From NCBI GenBank assembly GCA_944375955.1, contig CALWBE010000019.1, positions 1-34,529 on the forward strand: a stretch of 34,529 nucleotides of DNA, given 5' to 3'. Made by a program: the position numbers and the translations under genes. The notes beneath the pieces were generated by a model that saw only the letters and a program-made list of their open reading frames with translations, was not told the origin of the DNA and did not search any database. Positions 16,301-22,957 of this stretch are shown one piece after another; the first letter of the stretch is position 1; each line of letters opens with the position of its first letter. The stretch comes from an uncultured Clostridia bacterium. GTDB taxonomy: Bacteria; Bacillota; Clostridia; Oscillospirales; CAG-382.

Positions 16301-18019
16301 CCAGTCAAAATCCTGCTTTTCACCCGGATCAAGCGCAATCTTCAACGATTGTGTGCCTTTCGGAACAAGCACATCCATGCGCGAAAGCTTAGATTTCGGT
16401 GAAATAAATTCCGACTTTGCAATCTCTCTGCCGTCGGCGTATACCACAAACGACGCCAAGCCTTTCATGCCGGTATCGATTTCGCTTCCGTTTGTCGCAA
16501 GAAAACCGATATACGAATGAAATGAAATATTGCTTGTCGTATAGCTTGAGACATCATAGCTTGCAGAAGTAAATTCTTGCCCTGGTCTTCCGGCATGTAT
16601 ATAAATTCCTTTTGCACAGTCAAGTCTTCCCGTATCGTCATATCGCAATGAATAGTTTCCGGTGTGCTCGCTGTTAATATCCGCGAGATAGATTGTTTGC
16701 GCGCCCGCCGTCACGATAATCGGAAAAGTTTTGTTGATAGTTTCTCCGTTATATTCAGCCGTACAGATAATATCGGCTTTTCCGAAACCTTTTGCGGTGA
16801 TTGTACCGTCGGACTCCGCTGCCGCGACATTTGTATCGCTGCTCTCGAAAACCGCCGTATATTCTGCGTTTTCAACAGGTTCTCCGCCGCCGTCACAAAC
16901 CCAGACCCTAATAGTTCCGGTTTCGCCCAGCGGAATGACATCTCGGTCAAGTTCCGCATTTAAAACAGCAACATCCTTCTGATAAATATACGGATCGCCC
17001 CACAAACACCAGTCAAAATCCTGCTTTTCACCCGGATCCTGCGCAAGCTTCAAGGTTTTGGTTCCCGCCGGAATAGAAATTTCAAGAGCCGTGAGGGGAC
17101 TGTCCACAGTAATTTCCTCGGAGCGTGTCAAAAGAACATCGTCGGCATACACCAAAAACGAAGCGCGTCCGTATTTGTTAGTATCTTCTCCGGGATTGTT
17201 TTTCAGAAAACCGATGTACGACTTGAACACAGCACCGTTTTTCGCTATATATTCCACATCGTACGAAACCGACGCGAAAGCGGCACCGGGTCTTCCGGCA
17301 TGGTTATAAATCGACCTTGTAAATACTTGCGATGAAGTATCGGCATAGCGAAGCTCATAGCTTCCGTACCCTGTCTGAACTTTGTTATTTTCAGTAGGAA
17401 GAAGCGAGGTGAGATAAACCTTTGCATCCTTGCGCGGAACAATACGCGGATCACCCCATACGCACCAGTCACATGCCGTATCGTCATAGCAATCGGTGGC
17501 AAGCCTTATTGTTTCAGCATCACCCGGAACATAGCAACTTAATGTAACCTTACTGTTTTTATACGATACAACGCCGCTTTGAGCTACAAGTTTGTCGTCA
17601 ATGTAGACCTTAAAAATTGCGTCCGGTAATGGGTAATTAGGGTTATCACCTATTACCATAACACAATCGGCAACAAACTCTCCGCCAAAACCCGGCAGAT
17701 TCAAATCGGTCAGAGAAAAAGTCATGCTTGACTCTTCCTGTCCGTTCTTATTATCGACAGTATCCTGACGCAAAGCCTTTTTGTATTCTATATTTCCCGT
17801 AGTAAATCCTATAGTAAATGCTTGTGCTTTAACATCTTGATTGCCGACCACTGTTACAGAACTCGGATTTGCTGTATACAAGTCCTGCAAATAAATTGTT
17901 GAATCGTCATCCTGCGCATATATCGGAAGCGCAGAAAAAACAAAATTTCCGCACAGCATTAAAATCGACAGCACCGCCGATACAACCCGTTTAATGCCGG
18001 GTATGGTTTTTCTTTTCAT
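7310..18019 (-). CDS. Giant secreted multi-enzyme: 4 NPCBM, GH97 glycosidase, 3 SGNH esterases
   Basis: This encodes 3569 residues. A signal peptide (1-36, cleaved near IYA-QDDD) exports it. Domains: NPCBM carbohydrate-binding at about 38-193, 198-345, 440-585 and 683-825; Big_2-like Ig domains at about 350-437, 590-680, 835-922 and 1522-1605; a GH97 glycosidase at about 926-1520, with Asp1292 in GIKADFF in the nucleophile position of retaining members and the motifs NCHGANKPTG and EGIKGDEY (Glu1341, Glu1347); a beta-helix-like stretch with TINGGTV-type repeats at about 1763-2330; and a GLRFIA domain at 2338-2480 shared with the 908-residue neighbour. Three SGNH/GDSL hydrolase domains follow: Ser2639 with Asp2811/His2814, Ser3001 with Asp3158/His3161 after a CE2-like jelly roll, and Ser3219 with Asp3386/His3389. 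The C-terminus is jelly-roll-like, with no LPXTG, SLH or dockerin. AAGGAG lies 8 bases before the ATG. Expected role: binding, deglycosylating and deacylating a complex glycan outside the cell; the substrate is unknown. Confidence 0.93.
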   Translation of the reverse strand: MKRKTIPGIKRVVSAVLSILMLCGNFVFSALPIYAQDDDSTIYLQDLYTANPSSVTVVGNQDVKAQAFTIGFTTGNIEYKKALRQDTVDNKNGQEESSMTFSLTDLNLPGFGGEFVADCVMVIGDNPNYPLPDAIFKVYIDDKLVAQSGVVSYKNSKVTLSCYVPGDAETIRLATDCYDDTACDWCVWGDPRIVPRKDAKVYLTSLLPTENNKVQTGYGSYELRYADTSSQVFTRSIYNHAGRPGAAFASVSYDVEYIAKNGAVFKSYIGFLKNNPGEDTNKYGRASFLVYADDVLLTRSEEITVDSPLTALEISIPAGTKTLKLAQDPGEKQDFDWCLWGDPYIYQKDVAVLNAELDRDVIPLGETGTIRVWVCDGGGEPVENAEYTAVFESSDTNVAAAESDGTITAKGFGKADIICTAEYNGETINKTFPIIVTAGAQTIYLADINSEHTGNYSLRYDDTGRLDCAKGIYIHAGRPGQEFTSASYDVSSYTTSNISFHSYIGFLATNGSEIDTGMKGLASFVVYADGREIAKSEFISPKSKLSRMDVLVPKGTQSLKIALDPGEKQDFDWCLWGDPYLAVDSDYLNRLASAALSAEKTELEVGETQKLSLTAMLASGNPAPLSEAVVKYESSNPEVLSVSEDGIVKALNDGSAFVTATVNYNASEASATLRFRCGKTDDDIVRYLGEISPESSTIGWGSLVIDRDLAGNKIHFAGENGGITCDRGLMTHAPSELVYDIERYGAFAFRAVVGITDDEAPGKGLVQFFVYADDTLLYQSEKITNNGPYETIDVLIPSGTKKLRLVADECGDIASDHSAWGNANIVLEPQAAKNVVYAKAALSRPVLEKEQNANITVSGLFADGSTLDGSENITYQSENPDFFTVDDNGVVTAVSDGTGYVAVTIHSGNIPYTTKIRVFVGQSETDTLYHFASPDNSRTFIMSIDDGKPFYTLIDGSDTVIENASFGIITDKADFSDGLAVKEVSAVKYIEDTYTLTAHTKEQYSDPCNERSFTFTKDGAEMTVIVRLYNDGMALRYVISSPDGTDFSIKDEATSVTLPQDATVWAMAYTSTLEGMYEAVSAGYLTGKYYSLPILAKNGEKYVLMTETGINPEISGTRAYGVSNGIQFTPVEKNTTVSSPFSSTWRVIVEGTLAEVTESSLVTAVAEKPDESIDYSFVEPGISAWSWDEVHFAGQADPAVHKQYIDYAAEMGWKYYTLDYGWHKPDGEVRDGNYKVLPGVHYDWVQELIDYAESKGVKLIGWVHRVNLEDEAKMNAILEDYKDMGLAGIKADFFNSESRATMEIYDRLYRKCAELGLIVNCHGANKPTGEVRTYPNVIAREGIKGDEYAFYDGMWASQYTIIPFLRAVTGPAEVTEYIYPRRTNKMTCGSQIALSILVTSGLHSMGTPPEKMLNSPVRYLYQNFPSVFDDSFLMEGEVGEYAMLGRRSGSVFYAAGITEKARTVSFKLDFLNENETYFAEIYKDGEDKGTLKTETRLVRKNDAVAVDFLENGGAVLRLTPVSELIAPDSITLSESNLTMSSGGKATVKVETSGNMTPGALLYTSSNEEVARFENGTVYAVGAGIATIRVSSAKDSNVYAECRVYVKREENAVSAITVNAPEKVEANERFTVAFDAQSGVSIEELSLVDDKFGDITIYSREEKDGKYIFTVSVPYGEKIGILNECGKEIGFFEVSTRVSIFYDGIASATAYSGESITLAAEKISEPLLFVGWKIGDTVYAADITFAVPFGVSELFITSVFTDPNETVNIYIDAENGNDSVAGLTVTSAVKTVSRAFELLNSYSAKEKVLTVVGKLSPERNMPINNTVITVKGYNEDSVWNVGADGIAMNGDLNFENIRLETSHDNKFLDTMGHKLHIGDRVVTEFSPVKVIIHSGTMNENGPRESVTIDSGSFSIYAGAFYNVSKPDETNGADYTINGGTVSLIFYADKFSNAHHGAVFTDDVVLTHNGGTLTVKALETNGQPVIFNKSFTLIQNNGAQTVVTGLEELCHNGYYVIASEKFGGCYVTGTSEEGIFAVTADEGINAFADKNQIFDTFTAQSGETVYVSYRPDKAACIGGTLYDSISDAFADSAEGDTAVLLNHAVLDENIMVPSGVKVDFDGFSVQGSKFILNVGAEAYNICNISDGVAANDNYFLGISGTEKLYSAHGADVMAKQNNLYFDDAEYTVAEKDGVLTAAYELNGKTYSITAKASPETVLYASDIVYCGGSVKAWYANGNQAKLTVNGGEIATVYAGGNDETDSVSITINGGTVSTLYASGIGKTNTVLISICSGTVKNLYKTAPNGIPAENLSVVSSGGKIFTGWDSTGKAIFITVDLIGMQLRTSGVQGLRFIAEIRGDYQNSLSEYGLVVLPEFLLSGAELTLETPRNVTISSNMSNFKLYAQNEDSIQYTACITDIAPKNYDRRYCVRAYIKYSDADGEHTVYSDTMTGDILTTVKGLRDQYPGMYDDLYERLNAEYSATFVSAGEFRKKVQALSSEGTYQKLSLDYSVKGKALNSVGAETANADWNCTDYIALSDYTVLQYCLSTKSSISSLAFYDENKQYISGMTSSETVGSDGYAIAIYQETIPSNAAYVRFSNHEKFALSSAILSYDIGSQMNEYCITKDATSFAGKKILCVGDSLTYGDYGTTVPGRGYPHNENYPYYLALYTGASVEWYARGGYTATQLYNDYHDGIFSGAGRPGEYSAKDADYVIVMLGTNAGLTLNGTGHYDSYCRLIEKLKKDMKAGAKLILMTPPHATEDTSKVNYGYAPNVVNAYAAVYELAKIYDLPVFDAYCDSGLSEQNEELMQPNDGLHFGGVGYSTFAAFVNNELKLLNSGKLGVLTAQDENDIEDAAFLSTVKYPSFELCDGKYKTFGRWFKKTVDGTICDVTTTSGSQIFFMTNGASCFTVDFRDETKCATSKPYYAVSIDGNEPVRYPITQNTVMLPDSSRHAVWLIMDGMYEWENKWDGEVGFAISDISVNSGVMRAVMPKNDIVFYYGDSITEGVNALGTTADGASNSATNSYVFYSAKKLSAIPYYIGYGASGLVRPGSFKEMATAMEKLSATKDVDMSVKPSKIVINHGYNDAYFNANNPAITSEEFTAALNKTLNRLNELYNDTPIYYFIPINQKYTEEIRAAANRYSNLSVIESASIEIATLDGIHPNAASAENMGNTLAESIMKAENRTHVFDSYITYASSLQNTAKKLHDDKKLTVAYFGGSVTAGYGASDFDAGGNATDKNSWRAKTTAWLKETYPDASIESIYAAIGESGTYLGTYIVQDYVIAKAPDLVFIEYAINDTYGGFDKTRAALQLETIVREIETALPKTDIVILLSGDQGQLSGNTWYFPTAEGHAEIAEHYDLPLVYMGRALYDHIQKNSLSWSTFYKDNVHPLDAGYAYYFEVVKEYLRNALLCTCFEDKYAEHVLPALYSDYLLDGERTLVYATEELLDGNSGWSRSDSNINPVFSRKGSIVQTISNTMTPFTYTFNGTELAIYTNLYAPAQYELTVDGEYSVGTFSGHNPTTVVTGLSSGEHTVTIKPIADTVSSGTTVMQIDAVMFRDETKQTEKNPS
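16990..17400 (-). repeat. NPCBM cassette copy in the giant gene
   Basis: This stretch, coding NPCBM 2 of the giant enzyme, is nearly the same in DNA as the two cassettes at about 19245-19670 and 19701-20126 in the neighbouring gene. Differences cluster at the substrate-side end (EKQDFDWC versus TSQSCDWC). Confidence 0.85.
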
Positions 18020-18312
18020 GATTGATACTCCTTTGCATAAAAACTACATTACAGGATTTCTTGAGATATCCGTTCTTGCTTTTTCGATAAACGCTGTACC
18101 GATAGGTATTTGCAATTGTATCTTATCAAATCACTTTTAAAAATACAACAGAATTACTTACCGCTTTTAAAGACATGAAGCTCGCGAAAGGAAAGAAAAT
18201 CTGCGAGCTTCTTTTGTCTGATTCCCAGATGTCCGCTAAAGGAAAGAAAAAACACGAATCTCCTCGCCCGATTCCCGATAGAATCGAGATATAAATTTAA
18301 ACTTATAAGCTG
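18020..18312. other. Leader region of the giant gene with hairpin and degenerate tandem repeat
   Basis: The part next to the gene resembles the leader of the 908-residue paralogue (GATATC, a run of A, then the same AAGGAG site). A 9-bp stem lies at 18177-18211. Two degenerate copies of a unit CGC(G/T)AAAGGAAAGAAAA ... GATTCCC occur at about 18183-18226 and 18234-18280. A possible -10 (TACAAT at about 18115-18120, minus strand) has no good -35. Confidence 0.45.
18177..18215. terminator. Hairpin between peptide gene and giant gene
   Basis: GAAGCTCGC (18177-18185) and GCGAGCTTC (18203-18211) form a perfect 9-bp stem with a 17-base loop. TTTTGTC follows on the plus strand, while on the minus strand the T run is weak. 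It lies between the 40-residue peptide gene and the giant gene and may partly terminate or stabilise the upstream mRNA. Confidence 0.5.
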
Positions 18313-18435
18313 TCAATCCCAATCCCACTCATAAAGATTGTCGTTTTCAGCCGACGAAACTGTGAGTATGTCTTCTGTTTCAAACTCCGTGCAATAAAAT
18401 TCAGGCGCTTCATATGTAATTTTAGTTGTTTCCAT
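18313..18435 (-). CDS. 40-residue acidic peptide gene
   Basis: This encodes 40 residues starting METTKITYEAPEFYCTEFET, continuing EDILTVSSAENDNLYEWDWD and then stop. AAGGAGG lies 9 bases upstream, and the start is 19 bases after the stop of the 908-residue protein, so it is cotranscribed. Short peptides of the form M-x-x-x-Y-x-x-P-E-x-x-x-x-x-F-E-x-E-D-[IV]-[IL]-T-x-S are often seen in gut Clostridia beside large secreted proteins; I know no proven function. Its layout (a conserved N-terminal part, a Ser/Thr hinge and a variable acidic aromatic tail) could suit a leader peptide or precursor, but no modifying enzyme is nearby. No signal peptide or membrane segment is seen. Confidence 0.75.
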   Translation of the reverse strand: METTKITYEAPEFYCTEFETEDILTVSSAENDNLYEWDWD

Positions 18436-18454
18436 TCTCTTTTTCCTCCTTCTG

Positions 18455-21181
18455 TTACTGCATCTGCGAGTTTGTCGCAGCCTCATACTCAGCATTAAGG
18501 TTGTTGTAAAGCTCGCTGTAGGTGGTGTTGTCGGGGTATTCTTCTGTCAATCCCTTTGCGGTAGAAAGAATATCACCTGTCATGATATCGCTGTAAACAG
18601 TGGACCTATTTCCGTTTAAATCCTGGCATATTGCGTAAGCGCGAACCGAGATTTTGCGATTGTAATGTTTTGCGGGAATGTTTACTACGCAAATTGTGTA
18701 ATATCTATATTTATCACCTTCGTAATATATCTTGAAATCGTCTTTATTGCTGCTGACTACAGCCACTCTATCGGAATAAAGAGTAAGAATTCCTTCCGCA
18801 AGGTCCTCAGGTAAGGCAATAATACCGTATTCAAGAACATCTATGCTTTTGTCAATCTTTGCAATAAAACGAAGTCCCTGACGAGCGGTTATGCGTATCT
18901 GAATGCCCTCCATTTCAAGTTTACCTGTATTATCCACATTCAGAGTTGCGTTTTGAAAACCAAGCGTCGCGGTCGCCGTGCTTTCATTGTACGCTACAGT
19001 TGCCGTAACAACGGCAGAACCGCCGGACAAAGCCTTAACAACGCCGTCTTCGCTGACCGACAAAACTTCGGGATTTGAGCTTTCATATGTTACAACAGCT
19101 TCAGAAATCGGAGCGGATTTGCCGCTTTTAAGCGTTGCTGTAATAGAAAGCTGTTGCGTTTCACCGACTTCAAGCTCGTTTTTTTCTGCGGAAAGAGCCG
19201 CGGAAGCAAGGCGGTTCGGATAATCGCTGTCTACCGCAAGGTATGGGTCGCCCCACAAACACCAGTCGCAGGACTGCGATGTGCCCGGATCCTGCGCAAG
19301 CTTCAAGGTTTTGGTTCCCGCCGGAATATAAATCTCAAGAGCCGTGAGGGGACTGTCCACAGTGATTTCCTCGGAGCATGTCAAAAGAACATCGTCGGCA
19401 TACACCAAAAACAAAGCGCGTCCGTATTTGTTAGTATCTTCTCCGGGATTGTTTTTCAGAAAACCGATGTACGACTTGAACACAGCGCCGTTTTTCGCTA
19501 TAGATTCCACATCGTACGAAACCGACGCAAAAGCGGCACCGGGGCTTCCGGCATGGTTATAAATCGACCTTGTAAATACTTGCGATGAAGTATCGGCATA
19601 GCGAAGCTCATAGCTTCCGTACCCTGTCTGAACTTTGTTATTTTCGGTAGGAGAAAGCGAGGTAAGATAAACCTCTTTATATTCGAGCGGAATAATGCAC
19701 GGGTCGCCCCACAAACACCAGTCGCAGGATTGCGATGTACCCGGATTCTGCGCAAGCTTCAAGGTTTTGGTTCCCGCCGGAATATAAATCTCAAGAGCCG
19801 TGAGGGGACTGTCCACAGTGATTTCCTCGGAGCATGTCAAAAGAACATCGTCGGCATACACCAAAAACGAAGCGCGTCCGTATTTGTTAGTATCTTCTCC
19901 GGGATTGTTTTTCAGAAAACCGATGTACGACTTGAACACAGCGCCGTTTTTCGCTATATATTCCACATCGTACGAAACCGACGCAAAAGCGGCACCGGGG
20001 CTTCCGGCATGGTTATAAATCGACCTTGTAAATACTTGCGATGAAGTATCGGCGTAGCGAAGCTCATAGCTTCCGTACCCTGTCTGAACTTTGTTATTTT
20101 CAGTAGGAAGAAGCGAAGTGAGATAAACCTCTTTATCTTCGCGCGGAACAATACGCGGATCTCCCCACCAGCACCAGTCAAATGCCGTATCGTCATAGCA
20201 ATCGGTGGCAAGCCTTATTGTTTCAGCATCACCCGGAATATAGCAATTTAACGTAACTTTACTGTTTTGGTACGATACAACGCCGCTTTGAGCTGCAAGT
20301 TTGCCGTCAATATAGACCTTAAAAATTACATCTCCCTGCGAGTATGGGGATGCAGAGCTATCACCTATTTGCATAACACATTCGGCAACAAAATATCCGC
20401 CCAAAGGCGACAGAGTCAGATCCGTCAGAGAAAATGTCATACTCGACTCTTCCTGTCCGTTCTTATTATCGACAGGATCATGACGCAAAGCCTTTTTGTA
20501 TTCTATATTTCCCGTAGAAAATCCTATAGTGACTCCTGTTGCTTGAACTCCTGTATCGCCGACCACCGTTACAGCACGCGGATTCGCATTATACAGATCC
20601 TGAAAATAAATTGTTGAACCGCCCTCTGGATTTTTGCGCGGAACAATATGCGGATCACCCCACCAGCACCAGTCATATGCCGTATCGTCATAGCAATCGG
20701 TGGCAAGCCTTATTGTTTTAGCATCACCCGGAATATAGCACTTTAATGTATCTTTGTTTGTAGCCGTTACAACGCCGCTTTGAGCTGCAAGATTGCCGTC
20801 AATATAAACCTTAAAAATTACATCTCCCCCCAAATGGGCGTTTTCAGCACCATACTGCATTAAACAGTCGGCAACAAAATCTCCGCCCCAAGACGACAGA
20901 TTCAGATCCGTCAGAGAAAAAGTCATGCTCGACTCTTCCGTTCCAGGATCCTGACGCAAACCCTTTGAGTAATTTGCTGGGTAGCCCTCTGTTATTATAG
21001 AACTGCCGACCACTGTTACAGAACTCGGATTTGCTGTATACAAGTCCTGCAAATAAATTGTTGAATCGTCATCCTGCGCATATACCGGAAGCAAGGAAAA
21101 AACAAAATTTCCGCACAGCATTAAAATCGACAGCGCCGCCGACAAAAACTGTTTCATACTCGGTGTAATTCTTCTTTTCAT
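18455..21181 (-). CDS. Secreted non-catalytic NPCBM/Big_2 glycan-binding protein (908 aa)
   Basis: A signal peptide (1-36, ending VYA-QDDD) is almost identical to that of the giant enzyme. Four NPCBM carbohydrate-binding domains follow at about 38-178, 180-345, 348-495 and 497-648, each ending in a DWCxWGDP motif, then a Big_2 Ig-like domain (about 655-738, ESSNPEVLSVSEDGVVKAL) and a GLRFIA domain (about 750-895) as in the giant enzyme. No catalytic domain and no cell-wall anchor are visible. The third and fourth NPCBM units are nearly identical in DNA (456-bp period). AAGGAG lies 6 bases before the ATG at 21181. It is likely cotranscribed with the 40-residue peptide gene and lies upstream of the giant gene. 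Inferred role: extracellular binding of the same glycan, perhaps displaying it or tethering the cell to it. Confidence 0.9.
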   Translation of the reverse strand: MKRRITPSMKQFLSAALSILMLCGNFVFSLLPVYAQDDDSTIYLQDLYTANPSSVTVVGSSIITEGYPANYSKGLRQDPGTEESSMTFSLTDLNLSSWGGDFVADCLMQYGAENAHLGGDVIFKVYIDGNLAAQSGVVTATNKDTLKCYIPGDAKTIRLATDCYDDTAYDWCWWGDPHIVPRKNPEGGSTIYFQDLYNANPRAVTVVGDTGVQATGVTIGFSTGNIEYKKALRHDPVDNKNGQEESSMTFSLTDLTLSPLGGYFVAECVMQIGDSSASPYSQGDVIFKVYIDGKLAAQSGVVSYQNSKVTLNCYIPGDAETIRLATDCYDDTAFDWCWWGDPRIVPREDKEVYLTSLLPTENNKVQTGYGSYELRYADTSSQVFTRSIYNHAGSPGAAFASVSYDVEYIAKNGAVFKSYIGFLKNNPGEDTNKYGRASFLVYADDVLLTCSEEITVDSPLTALEIYIPAGTKTLKLAQNPGTSQSCDWCLWGDPCIIPLEYKEVYLTSLSPTENNKVQTGYGSYELRYADTSSQVFTRSIYNHAGSPGAAFASVSYDVESIAKNGAVFKSYIGFLKNNPGEDTNKYGRALFLVYADDVLLTCSEEITVDSPLTALEIYIPAGTKTLKLAQDPGTSQSCDWCLWGDPYLAVDSDYPNRLASAALSAEKNELEVGETQQLSITATLKSGKSAPISEAVVTYESSNPEVLSVSEDGVVKALSGGSAVVTATVAYNESTATATLGFQNATLNVDNTGKLEMEGIQIRITARQGLRFIAKIDKSIDVLEYGIIALPEDLAEGILTLYSDRVAVVSSNKDDFKIYYEGDKYRYYTICVVNIPAKHYNRKISVRAYAICQDLNGNRSTVYSDIMTGDILSTAKGLTEEYPDNTTYSELYNNLNAEYEAATNSQMQ
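19245..20126 (-). repeat. Tandem pair of NPCBM cassettes, 456-bp period
   Basis: Two units of about 425 bp with a start-to-start distance of 456 bp (152 codons); for example ACCCTGTCTGAACTTTG occurs at 19621 and 20077. They differ at only a handful of bases. Such near-identity at silent sites as well as coding sites means recent duplication or gene conversion. Confidence 0.9.
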
Positions 21182-21330
21182 TTTGATCTCCTTTGCTTAA
21201 ATATTGTATTGACCTACTTTTTCTGATATCTGTTTTTTCTTTTTATAACAAACATCGGTCAAATAGACTCTTACACTCGTATTTTAATGTATTGCATATA
21301 AAATTACAATAAAATTATTCGTCATATTTA

Positions 21331-21359
21331 TTGACTTTTTTGGTGATTGATGATAAAAT
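21331..21359 (+). promoter_or_regulatory. SigA promoter of the AraC-type regulator
   Basis: TTGACT (21331-21336) and TAAAAT (21354-21359) are separated by 17 bases, and the gene starts 34 bases after the -10 box. Confidence 0.75.
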
Positions 21360-21392
21360 GTCAGATAATTAAGTGTAGAGGAGCAACCTATC

Positions 21393-22400
21393 ATGTCTAT
21401 TGAGTATGATACCTATCTTAAAAGTCTTGAAACTTTCCAAAAAGAAGATTTGCAGCATGTTTATGACGATCAATATTGCAATGAAACTGTTGCTGGCATC
21501 ATAGGCGAAGTCGGCGCTCTCCGCAACAGGCCAATTTTTCTTTTGCGTCATACATGGGCTACAGTCGCAAAATATCACCAATTGTCGGTGTGCAAATTAT
21601 GTTATGTATATCGCGGAAATTTTCGCATCTATACCGATGATGGAAAATATACCGTCCTTTCGCAAGGCGATCTGTGTATCGTTACGCCGTTGGTGTTTCA
21701 GAAATTCACAATCGACTTCGATAAAACAGATTCGGAAAAAAACATTTTGTTTAACATTATGCTTTCCGTACATGAAGCCGCTCGTTTTTTTGCGCCTCTC
21801 CTTTCACAGTCTTACCCTTTTTCAAATTATCTGAATCAAATGTTATACGGAAAAGATTGTCCGAAATTCATGATTCTTCGCGAGGGAAGCGAGGACACGC
21901 TGACCGTCGCACAAAAACTGTTTTATGAGATTGACCGATTTAACGATGACAATAAAAAAGATTCCGATCCGAAAGATTGCGTTGGGATTTTGCTGCTTTT
22001 GAATTTATTTCTTCTCTCATACGGCCGCAGCACTCTTCCGCACTATACATTTTCGGATGTGCGCATCGGAAACACCACTCCCGCTGCTCAGATTATAGAT
22101 TATATCCGCCTTAACTTTTCCGATGTAACCCTTAATGAATTATGCGAACACTTTCATTATACGCCGTCGCATATCTGTAAATTGCTTCGTCGGCATACGG
22201 GTCTGTCCTTTAAAGAAAATCTGACAAATGAACGAATGCGTTATGCATGTCACTTGCTTTCTCAAACCTCAAAACCTATCAATGATATTATTGAGGAATC
22301 GGGATATTTTACCAAAGAATATTTTTACCGTGCTTTTAAAAAACATTGCGGCATGACGCCCGGCGAATACCGAAAAAAATACTACAATCCGATTTCATGA
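21393..22400 (+). CDS. AraC-family transcriptional regulator
   Basis: This encodes 335 residues. The N-terminal part (about 45-130: LRHTWATVAKYHQLSVCKLC, then GNFRIYTDDGKYTVLSQGDL) is a cupin-type sugar-sensing domain, and about 231-332 is the AraC double helix-turn-helix: TLNELCEHFHYTPSHICKLL as the first HTH and PINDIIEESGYFTKEYFYRA as the second, ending in the typical FKKHCGMTPGEYRKKY. GAGGAG lies 9 bases before the ATG. It is divergent from the NPCBM gene with a 211-bp shared intergenic region, the usual arrangement for a local activator of a glycan-use locus. The inducer cannot be told from the sequence. Confidence 0.93.
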   Translation: MSIEYDTYLKSLETFQKEDLQHVYDDQYCNETVAGIIGEVGALRNRPIFLLRHTWATVAKYHQLSVCKLCYVYRGNFRIYTDDGKYTVLSQGDLCIVTPLVFQKFTIDFDKTDSEKNILFNIMLSVHEAARFFAPLLSQSYPFSNYLNQMLYGKDCPKFMILREGSEDTLTVAQKLFYEIDRFNDDNKKDSDPKDCVGILLLLNLFLLSYGRSTLPHYTFSDVRIGNTTPAAQIIDYIRLNFSDVTLNELCEHFHYTPSHICKLLRRHTGLSFKENLTNERMRYACHLLSQTSKPINDIIEESGYFTKEYFYRAFKKHCGMTPGEYRKKYYNPIS

Positions 22401-22696
22401 AACAAATCGCCTTTTCGAAATCCGTATATCGTATATAGTAAAAGATAAATAAATCGGAGAGGTAACTCCGGGGGTAAAAATTGACTCCGGCATGGAATAC
22501 CTTTGGAGAGCTTATACGAACCCAAGTCATACGCTTGAACACACTTATAATACCGTAGTCATTCAATTCTGTCCATATGCAGCCTGAGCGGTGGGACAGC
22601 TCAATCCGGGCGGTCCCATTGCGCAATCTCAGCGGAACCGTTGCCCAATTTCGCCGGTCGAGATGATTTTTGCAGGCGGCGTACGCAGCAGATTTG
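22401..22696. other. Intergenic stretch; nothing firm seen
   Basis: No gene with a ribosome binding site and no terminator for the AraC gene was found. A minus-strand frame over 22336-22704 has no recognisable pattern, and part of it overlaps the AraC gene. The sequence becomes G+C-richer at 22580-22650, like other mobile-element scars here. Confidence 0.4.
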
Positions 22697-22957
22697 TCAT
22701 TCACCTGCCAACAACCATCGTGCAGCGTCCTCTGCTGTCATTGGACAAATATCTGACCGATAAAGTTCCTCTTCTGCCGCAAACTCTCCGTGCCATTCGG
22801 GGTTGTAGAGTGCATCGACGTATAAAAAGTAGGCACCATCCTCGGTTTGGAAAAGCGTTTCAGTAAAATAAATAAACTCCTTGTACGGCATATTGCGCGA
22901 ATCCACATACTCTGCATTTTCCGTATCAAATGTCTTTCCGTCAACTGTCTTTTTCAT
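22697..22957 (-). CDS. Small mobile-element cargo protein (86 aa), copy B
   Basis: This encodes 86 residues (MKKTVDGKTFDTENAEYVDS...LTAEDAARWLLAGE), a close paralogue of the protein at 4525-4785 with about nine of ten residues the same; most changes lie at residues 5-9 and 57-63. The start at 22957 has AAAGGA 7 bases upstream, and this choice gives the same length as copy A. Upstream DNA matches copy A through CAAAATACAATTTTGTAT-like sequence and the end of the gene in front (EEEKQQR, stop), after which the copies diverge. No known function; no signal peptide or membrane segment. Confidence 0.75.
   Translation of the reverse strand: MKKTVDGKTFDTENAEYVDSRNMPYKEFIYFTETLFQTEDGAYFLYVDALYNPEWHGEFAAEEELYRSDICPMTAEDAARWLLAGE

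Noticed and set aside
16664..20044. Repeated plus-strand ORFs (for example MRGLSTVISSEHVKRTSSAY) over the NPCBM genes
   Set aside because: They are antisense to the NPCBM cassettes and recur only because the cassettes are duplicated.
19245..20126. CRISPR-like array
   Set aside because: The repeats are 425-bp coding cassettes, not short repeats with spacers.
22500..22560. Possible tRNA remnant on the minus strand (ACTTGGGTTCG...)
   Set aside because: Only a weak T-loop resemblance; no acceptor stem or anticodon arm can be built.
22336..22704. Minus-strand ORF of 122 codons
   Set aside because: It overlaps the end of the AraC gene, has no ribosome binding site and no family pattern.
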